Source: Luidia sarsii
Taxonomy: Eukaryota; Echinodermata; Asteroidea; Paxillosida; Luidiidae
Assembly (NCBI GenBank): GCA_949987565.1
Contig: OX465114.1
Location: forward strand, 2,020,501 to 2,084,500
Direction of reading: 5' to 3'
DNA: 64,000 bases
Shown here: one piece after another, positions 32,235 to 44,418 of the stretch
Layout of the letters: every line of letters starts with the position of its first letter
How positions within the stretch are numbered: position 1 is the stretch's first letter
Translations under genes and position numbers: made by a program
The notes under the pieces: model-generated
What the model was told of the DNA's origin: nothing
Seen by the model: the letters and a program-made list of their open reading frames with translations, nothing else
Database searches by the model: none

Positions 32235-33170
32235 TTTGGGAAGGCCGCCATCTAAGGGCTGGATAGCTCAGATGGTAAGAGCACTGGTGTGCCAAAGACT
32301 AGTTGACTATTAGGGAAGGCCACCATCTAAGGACTGGATAGCTCAGATGGTAAGAGCACTGGTGTGCCAAAGACTAGCTGACTATTTAGGGAAGGCCACC
32401 ATCTAAGGGCTGGATAGCTCAGATGGTAAGAGCACTGGTGTGCCAAAGACTAGTTGTCTATTAGGGAAGGCCACCATCTAAGGGCTGGACAGCTCAGATG
32501 GTAAGAGCACTGGTGTGCCAAAGACTAGTTGACTATTAGGGAAGGCCACCATCTAAGGGCTGGATAGCTCAGATGATAAGAGCACTGGTGTGCCAAAGAC
32601 TAGTTGACTATTAGGGAAGGCCACCGTCTAAGGGCTGGATAGCTCAGATGGTAAGAGCACTGGTGTGCCAAAGACTAGTTGACTATTTGGGAAGGCCGCC
32701 ATCTAAGGGCTGGATAGCTCAGATGGTAAGAGCGCTGGTGTGCCAAAGACTAGTTGACTATTAGAGAAGGCCACCATCTAAGGGCTGGATAGCTCAGATG
32801 GTAAGAGCACTGGTGTGCCAAAGACTAGTTGAATACTTGGGAAGGCCACCATCTAAGGGCTGGATAGCTCAGATGGAAGAGCAGTGGTGCCCCAAAGACT
32901 AGTTGACTATTAGAGAAGGCCACCATCTAAGGGCTGGATAGCTCAAATGGTAAGAGCACTGGTGTGCCAAAGACTAGTTGACTATTAGGGAAGGCCACCA
33001 TCTAAGGGCTGGATAGCTCAGATGGTAAGAGCACTGGTGCCCCAAAGACTAGTTGACTATTAGGGAAGGCCACCATCTAAGGGCTGGATAGCTCAGATGG
33101 TAAGAGCGCTGGTACGCAAAATCAGAGGTCTCAGGGTCAAGTTCCGGTCCAGTCCAAATTTTCTTTGCCA
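32235..33170 (+). mobile_element. tRNA-half element C: 12 tandem units, last one with B-box
   Basis: Twelve about 75-bp units (TTGACTATTAGGGAAGGCCA, CCATCTAAGGGC, TGGATAGCTCAGATGGTAAG, AGCACTGGTGTGCCAAAGAC). The twelfth continues into a full tRNA-like 3' half (GGTCTCAGGGTCAAGTTCCG) and the family tail TCCAAATTTTCTTTGCC. Together with element D it makes a giant palindrome. Confidence 0.9.
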
Positions 33171-33249
33171 ATTTTACAATTCGTAACAATTATCATTAAA
33201 CACAATTATGAAAGAAAAACTGACTGGAAACTTGTGAACACTCTCTAAA

Positions 33250-33990
33250 AAAATGGCAAAGAAAACTTTGACTGGACCGGGTCTTGAACCCGAGACCTCT
33301 GGTTTTGCGTACCAGCACTCTTACCATCTGAGCTATCAGCCCTTAGACGGTGGCCTTCCCAAATAGTCAACTAGTCTTTGGCACACCAGTGCTCTTACCA
33401 TCTGAGCTATCCAGCCCTTAGATGGTGGCCTTCCCTAATAGTCAACTAGTCTTTGCCACACCAGTTCTCTTACCATCTGAGCTATCCAGCCCTTAGATGG
33501 TGGCCTTCCCTAATAGTCAACTAGTCTTTGGCACACCAGCGCTCTTACTATCTGAGCTATCCAGCCCTTAGATGGTGGCCTTCCCTAATAGTCAACTAGT
33601 CTTTGGCACACCAGCGCTCTTACTATCTGAGCTATCCAGCCCTTAGATGGTGGCCTTCCCTAATAGTCAACTAGTCTTTGGCACACCAGCGCTCTTACTA
33701 TCTGAGCTATCCAGCCCTTAGACGGTGGCCTTCCCTAATAGTCAACTAGTCTTTGGCACACCAGCGCTCTTACTATCTGAGCTATCCAGCCCTTAGATGG
33801 TGGCCTTCCCTAATAGTCAACTAGTCTTTGGCACACCAGTGCTCTTACTATCTGAGCTATCCAGCCCTTAGATGGTGGCCTTCCCTAATAGTCAACTAGT
33901 CTTTGGCACACCAGCGCTCTTACTATCTGAGCTATCCAGCCCTTAGACGGTGGCCTTCCCTAACAGTCAATTGATTAGTCTTTGCCGAGC
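33250..33990 (-). mobile_element. tRNA-half element D: 9 tandem units, inverted relative to C
   Basis: Read on minus: nine units, ending in a full copy with B-box (GAGGTCTCGGGTTCAAGACC, then CGGTCCAGTCAAAG) at about 33330-33260. Its unit variants (GAGCTATC...TTACTATCTGAG on plus) differ from C, suggesting separate expansion. Confidence 0.9.
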
Positions 33991-35081
33991 AAACTTTAAC
34001 ATCATTGGGTATTAAATACAAGCCAAACTGTTGAATCGTGGTTGGTTGGCCAAACCAGTCACAAAGGCGGAATATATCGGACGAAACTAGACTAAGCGTT
34101 GGAGCGAGATTTTGATTCACATCCCTCCGACGTGTTGAATGTCACGGCAGTTGTTTTCCCCATTACATTGTGTGCATGTAGGCCTACACTGCTGCCATAT
34201 AACGCGTGGGAGATGAGTTTATTTCGCCACGGGGTGTAAGAATGGACAGGAATATAATCTTTCCAGCAACACTCTTTCTAATGATCAAAGTCGTGTGATA
34301 CAAAGCATCAAATCATCGTCTTTCATCCATTTGTAAGTCGCCCCAACAGAAAGCTTCTTTCTCTGTTTTGGTTGGGGTTGTGTCACCGATCAAAATAGGT
34401 ATACAAATATGACACGTCAATGCCTCCGGGTGGACTTTGCCAACAAAGAGGATTCTGAGCAACGCGTATGCCGCGTAAGAGATCGGATAAAAAAGTCACC
34501 TGCTCCCAGCGAACGAAGTGGGTGTTCTGTGAATAAAACAAAGATACAGGACTCTACTCGTCAGAAACGTGCTCTGTTTCACTGCGTGCTTTTCTGTTCG
34601 TATACCCAGAGGGGGTCGATTATAATCTTGTCTTTCTGCCTACTCTAATCCATCATCGCGGTCATTTATTGCCTTGACATTTTCCCGCCGACTGCCCGGT
34701 TCTTGCTCCGTGTCGTGCAGGGTATTAGATATCATAAATCGATCCGCGGTCGTGCGGAGGAATACGGCCGTGGCGCTGAATCCGTTTCGGTGAGACGGCG
34801 CGCACGTGTTCTCGCCGTGCACGTGACGTCACCGAATATCGATCCGCGGGGGTGTGTCCTTGACAAGCGTAGTATAATGAGGGAGAGAGAGAGAGCGGAA
34901 ATCGGATATTAGCACTCGGCCGATAATTACAATTTCAGATTGCAGTAATGTCCCGGATACTTCCGCTGGCCTTTTTTCTTGCAGACGAGGCAGCGAGTGG
35001 GGGAGGGGGAGGTTGGTTATGGAAGGGGGAGAGGCGGGGGCGAGACCAGGAAGTGTTAGTCTTTCGTGCAAGGCGTAATTT

Positions 35082-35456
35082 AAAGCCCCTACACAACATT
35101 GGTAAGATCGAAAACAGAAATGTTCACAGATTTACATGAAACGTATACAGTTTGAAGATGGTTATAGTAGAAACCTCGCACTGAAATATTTCTGCCTAAA
35201 ATGTTGTATTTTGGGAGAAAAGAGTAAAAGAAATCGTTTACGTCTCACCGAGATCTAAACTATTTTTTCGGAACAGTACGGCGTTGAATGCTGCATTTCA
35301 GTCGCGAAACAAATGAAGCGGTTTTCACGATTTCCTCGAGACTCGGTTGGCGGATTGAGCTGAAATTTTCACAGGTGTGCTATTTCATACATATGTTGGA
35401 TCAGACAACGTATGGATGCTATTCTATGACCTCGACCAATGCTGTGTAGGGGCTTT
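35082..35456. mobile_element. MITE, AAAGCCCCTACACAACATTGG family, copy 2
   Basis: Same ends and interior as 18590-18969 (AAAGCCCCTACACAACATTG ... CCAATGCTGTGTAGGGGCTT); 375 bp. Confidence 0.8.
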
Positions 35457-35625
35457 AAGGGAGCCTCATCTCCGTTATTCGTGGGATCAGGGTAGGTATA
35501 GAACAGCAGGCGGAAATGGAAAAAAACCAAGCGGATCGACCGACGGGACACCGAGTTGGCGGAAAGTTCGTTCGCCTCCCGTGCGCCCTCAACGGTATAG
35601 GGCGGACTGATGTTAAGAAGCACAC

Positions 35626-35722
35626 GATCGAAGGATCGAAGGATCGAAGGATCGAAGGATCGAAGGATCGAAGGATCGAAGGATCGAAGGATCGAAGGAT
35701 CGAAGGATCGAAGGATCGAAGG
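35626..35722. repeat. 8-bp satellite (GATCGAAG)n, 12 copies
   Basis: Perfect GATCGAAG tandem array of 97 bp; every frame is open, giving spurious Ile-Leu-Arg-Ser-Phe-Asp repeats on minus. Confidence 0.95.
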
Positions 35723-37394
35723 TTTGCGGTCACGTAGTGAAACGCAGCCCAGTGACGTACGTCGAAATCTTTCACTCGGATGCACATTCCCTTCCATGAC
35801 GCGGTCGTTCATTTCTTTACCATGAACCCCATGCAACCCTGCCGAGACCTTTACGATAACAAGACCGTGATTGATTTTCGGTTCTTTCAAAGCTCCCCTC
35901 TTAAAGATCGTCACTCGTCAAGCGCCTGTGGCAGAGGAAAGGCCAAATGGTTTGTAGGGCGATTGGCCGTCAGTCACCGATAGAGGGCGATAAAACACGT
36001 CGGGTAGCACTATTTTTTTGCAGAAAGCCTATATATCCCTAGCTTTAACTTCAACTGGTATAGCCCCCCCCCCCCCCGTAAATTGTTTGTGCACAAACAT
36101 ATGGGCCCAAAGCGTTTAGTGGTACGGAAATATAAATCACCGCTTGGAAAGGTTACAGAACACCAAATCGAGCTTCTATATAACACAGACACTCATACTA
36201 CACACATTGAATGACCTACATTTTAAAATGTAAATTTGTAATTTTAAAAATCATTGAACGCATCGCGCGGTGGCGCTGTTCGTGAAGAAATAGTCTGGTA
36301 CCCAGACTTTGTTGTGGGTACCATTCTAAGTTGGTATCAGTCAGCTAATTTATTAACAACATTATTCTTATGCTCTTTGTCGGCAACGTTTTGTCCAGTC
36401 GGCCAATCGGGAAAACAAAAATCTTACGCGGCATTACGTACGTAGGCAACGCAATCAGGGTTATTCCACGTGTCTTTATTTTACTGTCCTGACCTTTTTG
36501 TCAAGGCATACCTGACTCAAGCTCATGCTTAATAGGTCTTGTCTTTCGTCTTAAAATGTATAAACACGAATCACCTATGCTATACTATCGTCACCTTTGT
36601 TTTATTTAATCACTTTAGATAGACTGTCTGGGTTTTTCCCCTTACATTATAAAGCCGTGGTGAAAAAAAATAATGTGAAATGAATGAACATTTGGCCCTA
36701 CAAAATCGAGGTATAGCGGTTTCAGCGGTGATGACATTTAGAGCTGTGGATAAATCGATAAACTTTTGCAACTCAGACTTCAAATTGAATGGAGTTTCGA
36801 CGTAACCACGTAACCACCGTCGAGCTAGCAGCCTGGAACATTTGGATGCCCGACCCCCAAACAAAATGGTTGTCCCAGGACGATTCTGAGAGCCCTGGTG
36901 AGTCACAAGTCGTGTTTAGCACGGCGTTTACAAGAACGACACCGAAGGAATGAACACTGAAGTGATGGCATGACCAATTCATCACCATTTTCAATTCTTG
37001 ATTTGGACTAAATGTACAACGGAATCACACCGCGCGCTGTTAACATTTTAGAAGTGATTCTATATCATAAATAAAGTACAGAACAATTGCAACGGGTTGC
37101 TGACTATACTCAAATATCATTCTATCATCGGAATTTCATTGATTACTTTGGTTTAAATCTCCGGGTTTTTTTATTGCTTGAAAATGACCAGGAGACGTCA
37201 TTCTGGTCACGCCCCAAAGCAAACCCAAGATTGTTCAACTTGACTGATATTGCCAATAGCAACGGTGAATGAATGCACGTAAAACCATTAGACTCCGCGC
37301 ACGTGGAGTTTCACGAAACTGCTGCAGTGCACATTCAATGGAATAGTTCGTGACTATGTTTTGATATTTTTTAGAGCCAGAAATGTTTCTTTAC

Positions 37395-37658
37395 CTTACT
37401 CCAACTGTGCAGAGAAGGTCCTCGGCTGTATGGGTTCGCTGTGGAGAACGTGGCACGAACATTCCCTTCGATAAACTGCCTATAGCAGGCCTCATCTTGG
37501 CCAAAGTTTGTCCGTTTGATCACTCGTGTCTGCAACCACTGGTGGTTAGCGCACGTGTAGCTGACAACTCCAAAATACTGCTTTTGAGTTCGCCGCCTGT
37601 CAAGAATTCCACGCTCGCATAACGGTGTACGTTCCGCACAGTGCCACTCATACATTCC
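37395..37658 (-). CDS. Candidate internal exon of an unrecognised cysteine-containing protein
   Basis: An 88-codon open frame lies exactly between a plausible acceptor (GACAACTCCAG|GGA, 37659-37660) and a donor (AGTAAG|GTAAAG, 37394), phase 0 to 0. It has complex, non-repetitive composition: four cysteines (7, 14, 36, 58), YTCANHQWLQTRVIKRTNFG in the middle, and QFIEGNVRATFSTANPYSRG near the end. This pattern suits an extracellular or luminal domain. No family could be assigned. No partner exons were identified on either side, so it may be part of a gene with long introns, or a decayed exon. Confidence 0.4.
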
Positions 37659-40298
37659 CTGGAGTTGTCAGTCTTCATTGACACACGGAGGGGCAGTTTT
37701 TTTTGCCGAGATTTTGGCCAAAAGATTCGGAGCAGCAGCGACCAGCACTGGGACGCACGTGTTGTTTACATTACTACGCGCGTTACTATACTCCGTGCAT
37801 GCAATGTGCGTGAGTAGAACTCACGAACGACTGAGGCACTCAGTTACAAACAGCGCCCTCACGGTCTGAAGTCACCGGCTATCGCCCTTCACGAATCCAT
37901 GGATCAGACTCGGGCTCAGGCTTCGTCTCCGTCTTACCATGGCAGTCTGACAAAAACCCTTGAAATTACGGGTTGTAGTTTGTCGCAGAATAGGGCAAAC
38001 GCTCATTGAATTACATTCTCCTAATTATTTCACTTTAGTCAATGTTCTTGGCCCAAGCGTTTTATAATGGTGACAAGAATCATAACCAACGTGGTGTTAC
38101 CAAAGGCAGTTAATTATATTTTCGGGTTTCAAAAGAAAGTCTTTTTTCGGCAATGCTTCAGAAAAGGGAAGGATTTAACCCCATACCAGAAGAGACCTAG
38201 TTTGCTTATTGTCAGCAGCCGGGACCCACTCAAAAAATGATATTTTATAATTGTTTACAATCAGTAACTTCATTACAAAGTGGTCTGTATTATTGTCAAA
38301 AGAAACGGCGACTTGATGTGAAACAACGAGGTAGCTGGAACCATACAGGTTTAGTGGGAAACACTACTTCTTAGTGTAGGTAACAAAATGTGCACAAACC
38401 TGTGGCAGTGCACAGGGTAGGGTGACTTCGCCTGTACTCTTGCGTCCCTCTCTGTGGGACTGAGGAAGTGAACACCCCTCTAAACTACGTGGTATGGGCC
38501 TACATACACAACCATTAGTTGCATGTTAAGTGAAGTTGAGCATGTGGCGAGGGGGAACTTCACGTAGATTGTGTATGTCTCTGCACACAGGGTACCTTCC
38601 CATGGGGTTAAACGATATTCCCGTTAGAGTTGGAAGCAAGGTTCACGAAAATGCGGGGGTTAGTTTTAATATAATAACGCGCTTGGGGAATGTGCCATTC
38701 AATGTGGTTCGTAGGTTCGGATGGGAAAGGACAAAATTAGTTTCACTAATTGCTACGGTGTAATACTGAGGGTCTTTATATCCTTAGTCTCCAAGGATAT
38801 TAATGATGGTAAAATCCTTTTAACATTTTAGGAATCCATGCAAAAGCGAAATTACAGACGAACAAATTGAAGCAGCGTGTATGAGTGCTTTTTGCGGGTG
38901 CTACTTCTGCAAGCTGTTTGGCTTCTGAAAAACGGCTCCGATTGGAAATTCCGATTCCAGTACACATTCTGTCAATTCATCACGTTGTTGTTCAAAATAC
39001 GATTCCTGTATACAAGGTAACGATGACGTGTTGACGTCAATCTTGTGTCAAAAGAGAGACTGATTGACATTTCCGCATAAATTATATTATATTTTAGAGC
39101 TACAAGACATTCCATAAATTATTCATTCATTCAATGCACTTAATCTTAATCGAAGTGTATCAGACAGTGACCTAAAAGATGTATGAATTCTATAGCCGAG
39201 TAGGCCTACAGTTGAACAATACAATTGTACTTTTTTCAAACAACGATGACTCTATTATACGATAAAAACCTCATCAATTGGTGTGTTTTTTTGTATAGGA
39301 TACGTAATTACTGAATCCTGTTACACTGAGTGAAGTGAAAAAGTGTTGCTCTAAACTTGTCAATATCACGATCTCAGCTTTCAACATGGAAAAACACAAG
39401 AATTAACACATGATATAATAATACTAGTGGCTGACGGATTAAGTCGAAACTTAAGCAGATGTGCGCATACACGTACACATGTTTATGCCGGCGTTCGTTT
39501 CTTCGTCTGTTAGCAAAATAACTAAGAAATGTATGAATTTATCCTTGTGATTCTTTGTTACAGTATGTCGGTATTCTTAATGGTGTGTTTGTGTTCGTGG
39601 GCGCACATAATGGGTGGGTACTCAGAACAATGGGATTGTTGGTACCCCATAAGGTTTTCACGAAACTGGTTATTTGGAATTAACTCAAAAAGGAGGAATT
39701 TCCGAGGTATGTTTATTCGTCGCAAATAGAAAAATATTATATAAGGGACGTTCGCTAGAAATTTCAGCCGAGGAAAGTGATTCTGGTTCGAAAGGGAGCG
39801 ATTTGAATAATGCTTTTCTGGGAGCGTGAACTGGAATGTGTTCGTGAACATATTTGCGGTAAATGGTGATTGGAGAATGTCTGCACTGTCCGAGTAGGCT
39901 ACTCCACTGGTTTCATGTCTATACTGGGCTACACATAGTATGGATGCGATTCTTGGACCTTTGCAAGTGGTGCACCCTACCTTTAAGTGACGTTTGGTGC
40001 CACTAGTGATCTAAATGTGGTGAAAAAAACACACCATTGGACAGCATTCAATCCTATAACTTCGTTAACACCAGGTAGTTAACACACTCGTATACTACGC
40101 CAAACACAACCTAATCTCATCCTGCAGTTAACACGGTAACACGGTAAATTGAGATCGACAAAGTTAACGGAGCTGTCATCATATCATTTTCCATTAAACT
40201 TTTAACCACAGAACATCGATGTTAATTGACCATGAACCACTAAGTTCTAGCTTTCATTGTGTGCACGATTCGTAGGAAGTGGCGAAGGGCCTGTGACA
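37659..40298. other. Intergenic, nothing recognised
   Basis: Mostly single-copy A/T-rich DNA. One fragment of the SINE boundary (GGGCAAACGCTCATTGAATT, 37995-38016). No exon signal found. Confidence 0.45.
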
Positions 40299-41276
40299 TT
40301 AGATGACATGAGCCACGTCATGGACTTGGTTTCGGCGATATCGTCTTGGCAGGAGGTATTTCAGCTGCGACCGGAACCGTTCGTACTTGAAGCAATAGAT
40401 GATGGGGTTGACAAACATGTTACAAGCAACCATCGCTGAACAAGGGATATACAGAGGCGAATAAACGGACGGGGAGTTCATGGACCTGTGATATATGAAG
40501 AGAAGTTCAATGGGTGTCCAACAGATGATAAACATTGTACCAAGCAGGAGGGTAGTAATCAGGATGTTCTTCTTGGCTTTCTGCATCGTGGGCCTCCGCC
40601 TGTTGGTTGAATTGCCAACTTTCCTGGTCACTGTCACCAATATCCTCGTGTATGTGTAAAACAGAACCATCATAGGGATAATGTATGGAATGGCCACCAG
40701 TGATACATTCGAAATCTGTTTACCTGCTGGACCTACGAGTCTGTGATCACATAGGCCCTCAGATGCTTCAAACACGTCCACTATCTGTATAGAAACAGCA
40801 ACACCAATCACCCAGGACGTAACCACGGCACATTTTAGTTTGCCCTTGGTCGTGGCATTGCGATGTGCCACTGGGTAGCAAGTTGCAACAAACCGTTCGA
40901 TAGAGATGAAGATTAAGTTGTAGGTAGATGTAAAGTTGAGGCTCCACAACAAGGGCTCTGCAGCGAGCATTCGACACATCAGCTGATCAAGGAAGGTGTC
41001 ATCCATAGACAAATGAATCCCAGGAGTACGCACCACTTTATACAGAAAGAACACCACGCCGTTTACAAAGTCAATGACGGACTGGTGCAGGATGAGACGA
41101 TTAGTGAAGGAGCTGAACTCCCGACGTCTTACAAGCATAACCGCGATGACCAAGCCGTTACCAAGGACAGCAAGGATAGAGATGATGGTGTTGAGTGCAT
41201 CAGAGACAACATCACGAGACACTTCAAGAGGAGCGTCGATGCTAGAAGCATTCAACGTACGGTTACTTGAAAACAT
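40299..41276 (-). CDS. Intronless rhodopsin-class (class A) G protein-coupled receptor
   Basis: A complete 325-residue seven-helix receptor in one exon. The start is the first ATG of the frame, and the length is normal for short-loop class A receptors. Seen: N-glycosylation sites in the N terminus (Asn5, Asn9); TM1 with Gly-Asn40; TM2 with Asp69; Cys101 at the top of TM3 paired with Cys176 in the second extracellular loop; Glu-Arg-Phe (127-129) in place of DRY; Trp155 in TM4; Pro201 in TM5; CWTP (252-255) in TM6; NPIIY (290-294) in TM7; and a basic C-terminal tail (RFRSQLKYLLPRRYRRN). It should signal through G proteins at the plasma membrane. Ligand unknown: no biogenic-amine Asp3.32 signature or opsin lysine was identified. 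Intronless, divergent class A receptors are typical of lineage-specific expansions in sea urchins and other invertebrate deuterostomes. It stands alone, with its own TATA box. Confidence 0.93.
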   Translation of the reverse strand: MFSSNRTLNASSIDAPLEVSRDVVSDALNTIISILAVLGNGLVIAVMLVRRREFSSFTNRLILHQSVIDFVNGVVFFLYKVVRTPGIHLSMDDTFLDQLMCRMLAAEPLLWSLNFTSTYNLIFISIERFVATCYPVAHRNATTKGKLKCAVVTSWVIGVAVSIQIVDVFEASEGLCDHRLVGPAGKQISNVSLVAIPYIIPMMVLFYTYTRILVTVTRKVGNSTNRRRPTMQKAKKNILITTLLLGTMFIICWTPIELLFIYHRSMNSPSVYSPLYIPCSAMVACNMFVNPIIYCFKYERFRSQLKYLLPRRYRRNQVHDVAHVI

Positions 41277-41393
41277 ATCGCTGCTTGCTGGGAGACAACT
41301 TTAAAGTCAACGATCAAAGCAAGATGAGATGTCTTGTCATAGACCTGAGGTGCCTCACATAATTCCTCGCACGGATGCCGTCTGACACAACAG

Positions 41394-41401
41394 TATTTAT
41401 A
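41394..41401 (-). promoter_or_regulatory. TATA box (TATAAATA) of the GPCR gene
   Basis: AAGTATAAATACTG on minus, 118 bp upstream of the receptor ATG, placing the start of transcription near 41365 and leaving a leader of about 90 nt. Confidence 0.5.
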
Positions 41402-41839
41402 CTTCTTACAACGTCCCATAGCACGCATGCGCACCACTTCATGAATATTCAGCAAGTGGCTCTGCACTTTGCTGGAATAGAGAATTCACGCATGGCACAA
41501 AACAACCACACGGCGCCAACAAAATGTAATCGGAACGAATTTACAATACAGGAATTCGAGAACTGATGAAAAGTCAACGAATGTCGTGTGCATAGTGTAA
41601 GCTTTTTAGACGGGATTTGGTTTGCCATAGGTACACCATAGGTACGAATGAGACACTCTCGGTATATTGAAATTAATCTACATATGGTGGGATACGATGT
41701 CGCTACTTCCCTTTTACTTCAACCATTACAAGTGCGACTTTATCCAAGAGATCTTCCAGGCAAGAGCATTGAGACAAACTGAATGATTAGGCAACGGCAG
41801 TGGGTTTAAAATGAAGGAAAAAATAACAATTCTGATGAC

Positions 41840-41975
41840 TGGCGCCCCCACCCCGGCAAAGACTAGTTGACTTTTTGGGAAGGCTGCCATCTAAGGGCTA
41901 GATAGCTCAGATGATGAGAGCGCCGGTACGCAAAACCAGAGGTCTCAGGTTCAAGTCCCGGTTCAGTCAACGTTC
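41840..41975 (+). mobile_element. tRNA-half element E: head end plus a single full tRNA-like unit
   Basis: ACTGGCGCCCCCACCCCGGC, AAAGACTAGTTGACT, then TAGATAGCTCAGATGATGAG and GGTCTCAGGTTCAAGTCCCG with a GTTCAGTCAA end. It shows that the CCCCGGCAAAGACTAG head joins directly to one unit. Confidence 0.75.
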
Positions 41976-43865
41976 ACTAACGTATCAAGTCACATTACAG
42001 AAACTGATGACGCGGTCATGAGTCTGGATTTCACAAGGAAAATAGGACTGTTGAAGAGACGGTTTATTTTTTTAAAGAATTTAAAAAAAAGCGCAAAGTC
42101 AACGTTTGTTAAAGTTTCAAGACACGTTGTTTACGTCAGGAATTTAAAAAAAATCACGCTCACCTATCTCAAATGATCTCAAGATTTATATTTCATACTG
42201 ATTGACGCACAAACTCCTTGTTCTATTTCATTTTAGGGTACATCACAATCAGACACATATCGTGTATGATTCATGACCAGACTAGAAGTCTTGCAACATA
42301 TACAATTGATTGCATTTCCGTCCAACAGGTTAACAATGCACCTGCACCAGTCCCCCATGGGGAGATTAACGGGGCCATGGAAGTTGCAGCACAAAATAAT
42401 GCCGCCAGCAAGTGCAAGGCCAGATTGCTGGCTAGCCAGTGCAAGGCCAATACCCAGGGCCACCGATTCAAGGTCAGTATCCTAATCTAGTCACCAAGGG
42501 TCAATACCCAGGGCCAATATCCAAGACCGGCAATTCAAGCCCAAACATGTAGCCGTCCCTCCACAATCACAGCCAAATAGGGCCACATTCAAAGCCACAA
42601 TTACACACAAAATTATTAAACATTGAATTGTCTTAAGCATCACTTACAATAGTTGATTAATCTAAAACAAAACAATCCTGTTAGGATTGAAATGTCAGGC
42701 CCTCCTAATTCATCATAATTTATTTGCATTTTTGTCATTTTAGTCAGTTGGCAGTTTGCAAAATGTTTGCATATTACTCTAGTCATTTATTTGGTATAAC
42801 TTAATAAAATTAAAGAACTCATGCACAGTAAACAGAAATTACATCAATTCTTCATTTCACGTTTTATTTCTAAAATTTTTAATACAATACAATCAAATTT
42901 GAAGATGCAATTCTTTTAGGTTTAAACAGTATCTTGAATTGTGGAAGTGCGAAGGGCTGTGCATGTACTGAGATATGCCAGGCACCCCACCCCCACCCCC
43001 CTAATTTCAAAATGGTTTGGTCTTGGCCGGGTATTAAGCAAACTTGCCGGAGAACCCCTACATAGGAAATGGAAGATGCCTGTGCTGGCAGGGGGACAGG
43101 GAGGATGAGTGGACATTGGTGACTTCGCTGGTCACTCGTGGCACAGCTCGGCAAGTGACCCTCTGCCTTTTGTTACAAGTTCCCCGACTAGTCTTACAAG
43201 GTCCCAATTCCACTGCCCCAAATAAACGCCATTATTTGGATCGCGATTGAAATCGCATGAGAGATGATAGCAGCAGGTTATTGCTTCAGGACAACTATCA
43301 GGCAGATTTGCTATATCTGCAGTTTAAACAACTTGAAATTCATTTAGAGGTGGTAAAACTGAACATTCCAGAGAGTTAAAGGTCCCATACAACATTTGTA
43401 AAAGTCAAAAGATTGCCACAATTTGATCATCCGTTCGAAAAAGGGCCCATTGTTAGTCGTCAATGGAACGTAACGGACATGTGTGTGTGTGCATGTACGG
43501 TGCTGTCAATCCTTGACCGCAGACTCCAGCCTCCACTCCTGGCAGTCAAATCTTCGAGTTGGTCGGCCACAACCGAGCGTACAGATTGCGGTAAGAATGT
43601 GGGGGAATTCCAATGCCAGACTGACGACCGTTGGGCTGTGTGGCATGCCAACACAATGGCTCCTGCGTGCTTTCAGCGGCAGCGCGGTATCCCTCGATCC
43701 TCCACAGTAAAGGTCCCACAATTGCACAATTACTGCTGCTAATCTTGCAATTCATGTGGCAACTTGCGTCAAAACGGGTCTTTGTACTGATTCGTATTGC
43801 TTTGTTCTAAGCTGAAAAGAGTCAATCTTTGGAATGTGGACAATAGTAGTGCCCGGATTCGGAGG

Positions 43866-43985
43866 GCATTGACTTGCTGTCAGTGGAATTGACTTACTGT
43901 CAATGCCACTGACTTGCTGTCAGTGGCAGTGACTTGCTGTCAGTGCCACTGACTTGCTGTCAGTGGCATTGACTTGCTGTCAGTG
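43866..43985. repeat. 20-bp satellite, 6 copies
   Basis: Unit GACTTGCTGTCAGTGGCATT with alternating inner words GGCATT/GCCACT, so adjacent units are partly inverse to each other (CAGTGCCACTG). Confidence 0.9.
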
Positions 43986-44418
43986 TCATTGGTGGACATC
44001 ATTGGGACAGTCAATATCAAGCCAACTATGGCAGGCAATCACTGCATGGTCAGATCTTAGCATAGCTGCCACCCTAGTATTAAACATAAAGGAAGTTAGG
44101 AATACTTCTGCTAAAAAATAGGAATCACAGAGCAAACTACATGTATATAGGAATACATGTGTATTTCCAAGCCAAATATCGGAATCCTATTGTCACGAGC
44201 TTGTAAACATTTGATAAATTTTTACCAAGAGAGGAATGATTCCTCCAAAATGGGAATGGTTGGCAGCTATGTCTTAGCACATGCACCTCCAAGCAGGTGC
44301 TGTGTGACGACCTCAGTACCTTGGACAGCCCCTCCTTCCTGGCTGGACCTTTGTCGGTCAAAGGTCAAGCGGGTTGGGTTTTGTACCCTGCCGGAGTCAA
44401 GCGAGGGCGCTACACACA

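Larger units (their letters stand above)
33991..37394. other. Intergenic; MITE and short satellite, no confident gene
   Basis: Contains a CpG-rich patch (34690-34860), an AAAGCCCC MITE (35082-35456) and an 8-bp satellite (35626-35722). On minus, an acceptor-like CTCACCAG near 36896 opens a frame of about 80 codons, but no homology was recognised and it is not called. Confidence 0.45.
41402..44418. other. Intergenic between the GPCR promoter and the TMEM242 stop
   Basis: Contains tRNA-half element E (41840-41975), a run of degenerate GGGCCAATAC-type words (42400-42600), a GGATCGAAACGTC-family fragment (42672-42765), an AAAGGCCC-family fragment (43378-43430), a 20-bp satellite (43866-43985) and a dispersed repeat (44095-44280), which probably falls in the TMEM242 3' UTR or just beyond it. 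Confidence 0.5.

Noticed and set aside
32235..33170. CRISPR-like or tRNA gene cluster interpretation of the 75-bp direct repeats
   Set aside because: There are no unique spacers, the genome is eukaryotic, and the units are half-tRNAs without a B-box, so neither a CRISPR array nor functional tRNA genes fit.
35369..35914. 181-residue minus frame with SFDPSILR repeats
   Set aside because: The core is the 8-bp GATCGAAG satellite, and the flanking part is MITE sequence.
36610..36906. Minus frame after CTCACCAG as a partner exon of 37395-37658
   Set aside because: Phase is compatible but composition is not domain-like, there is no homology, and the frame ends without a donor.
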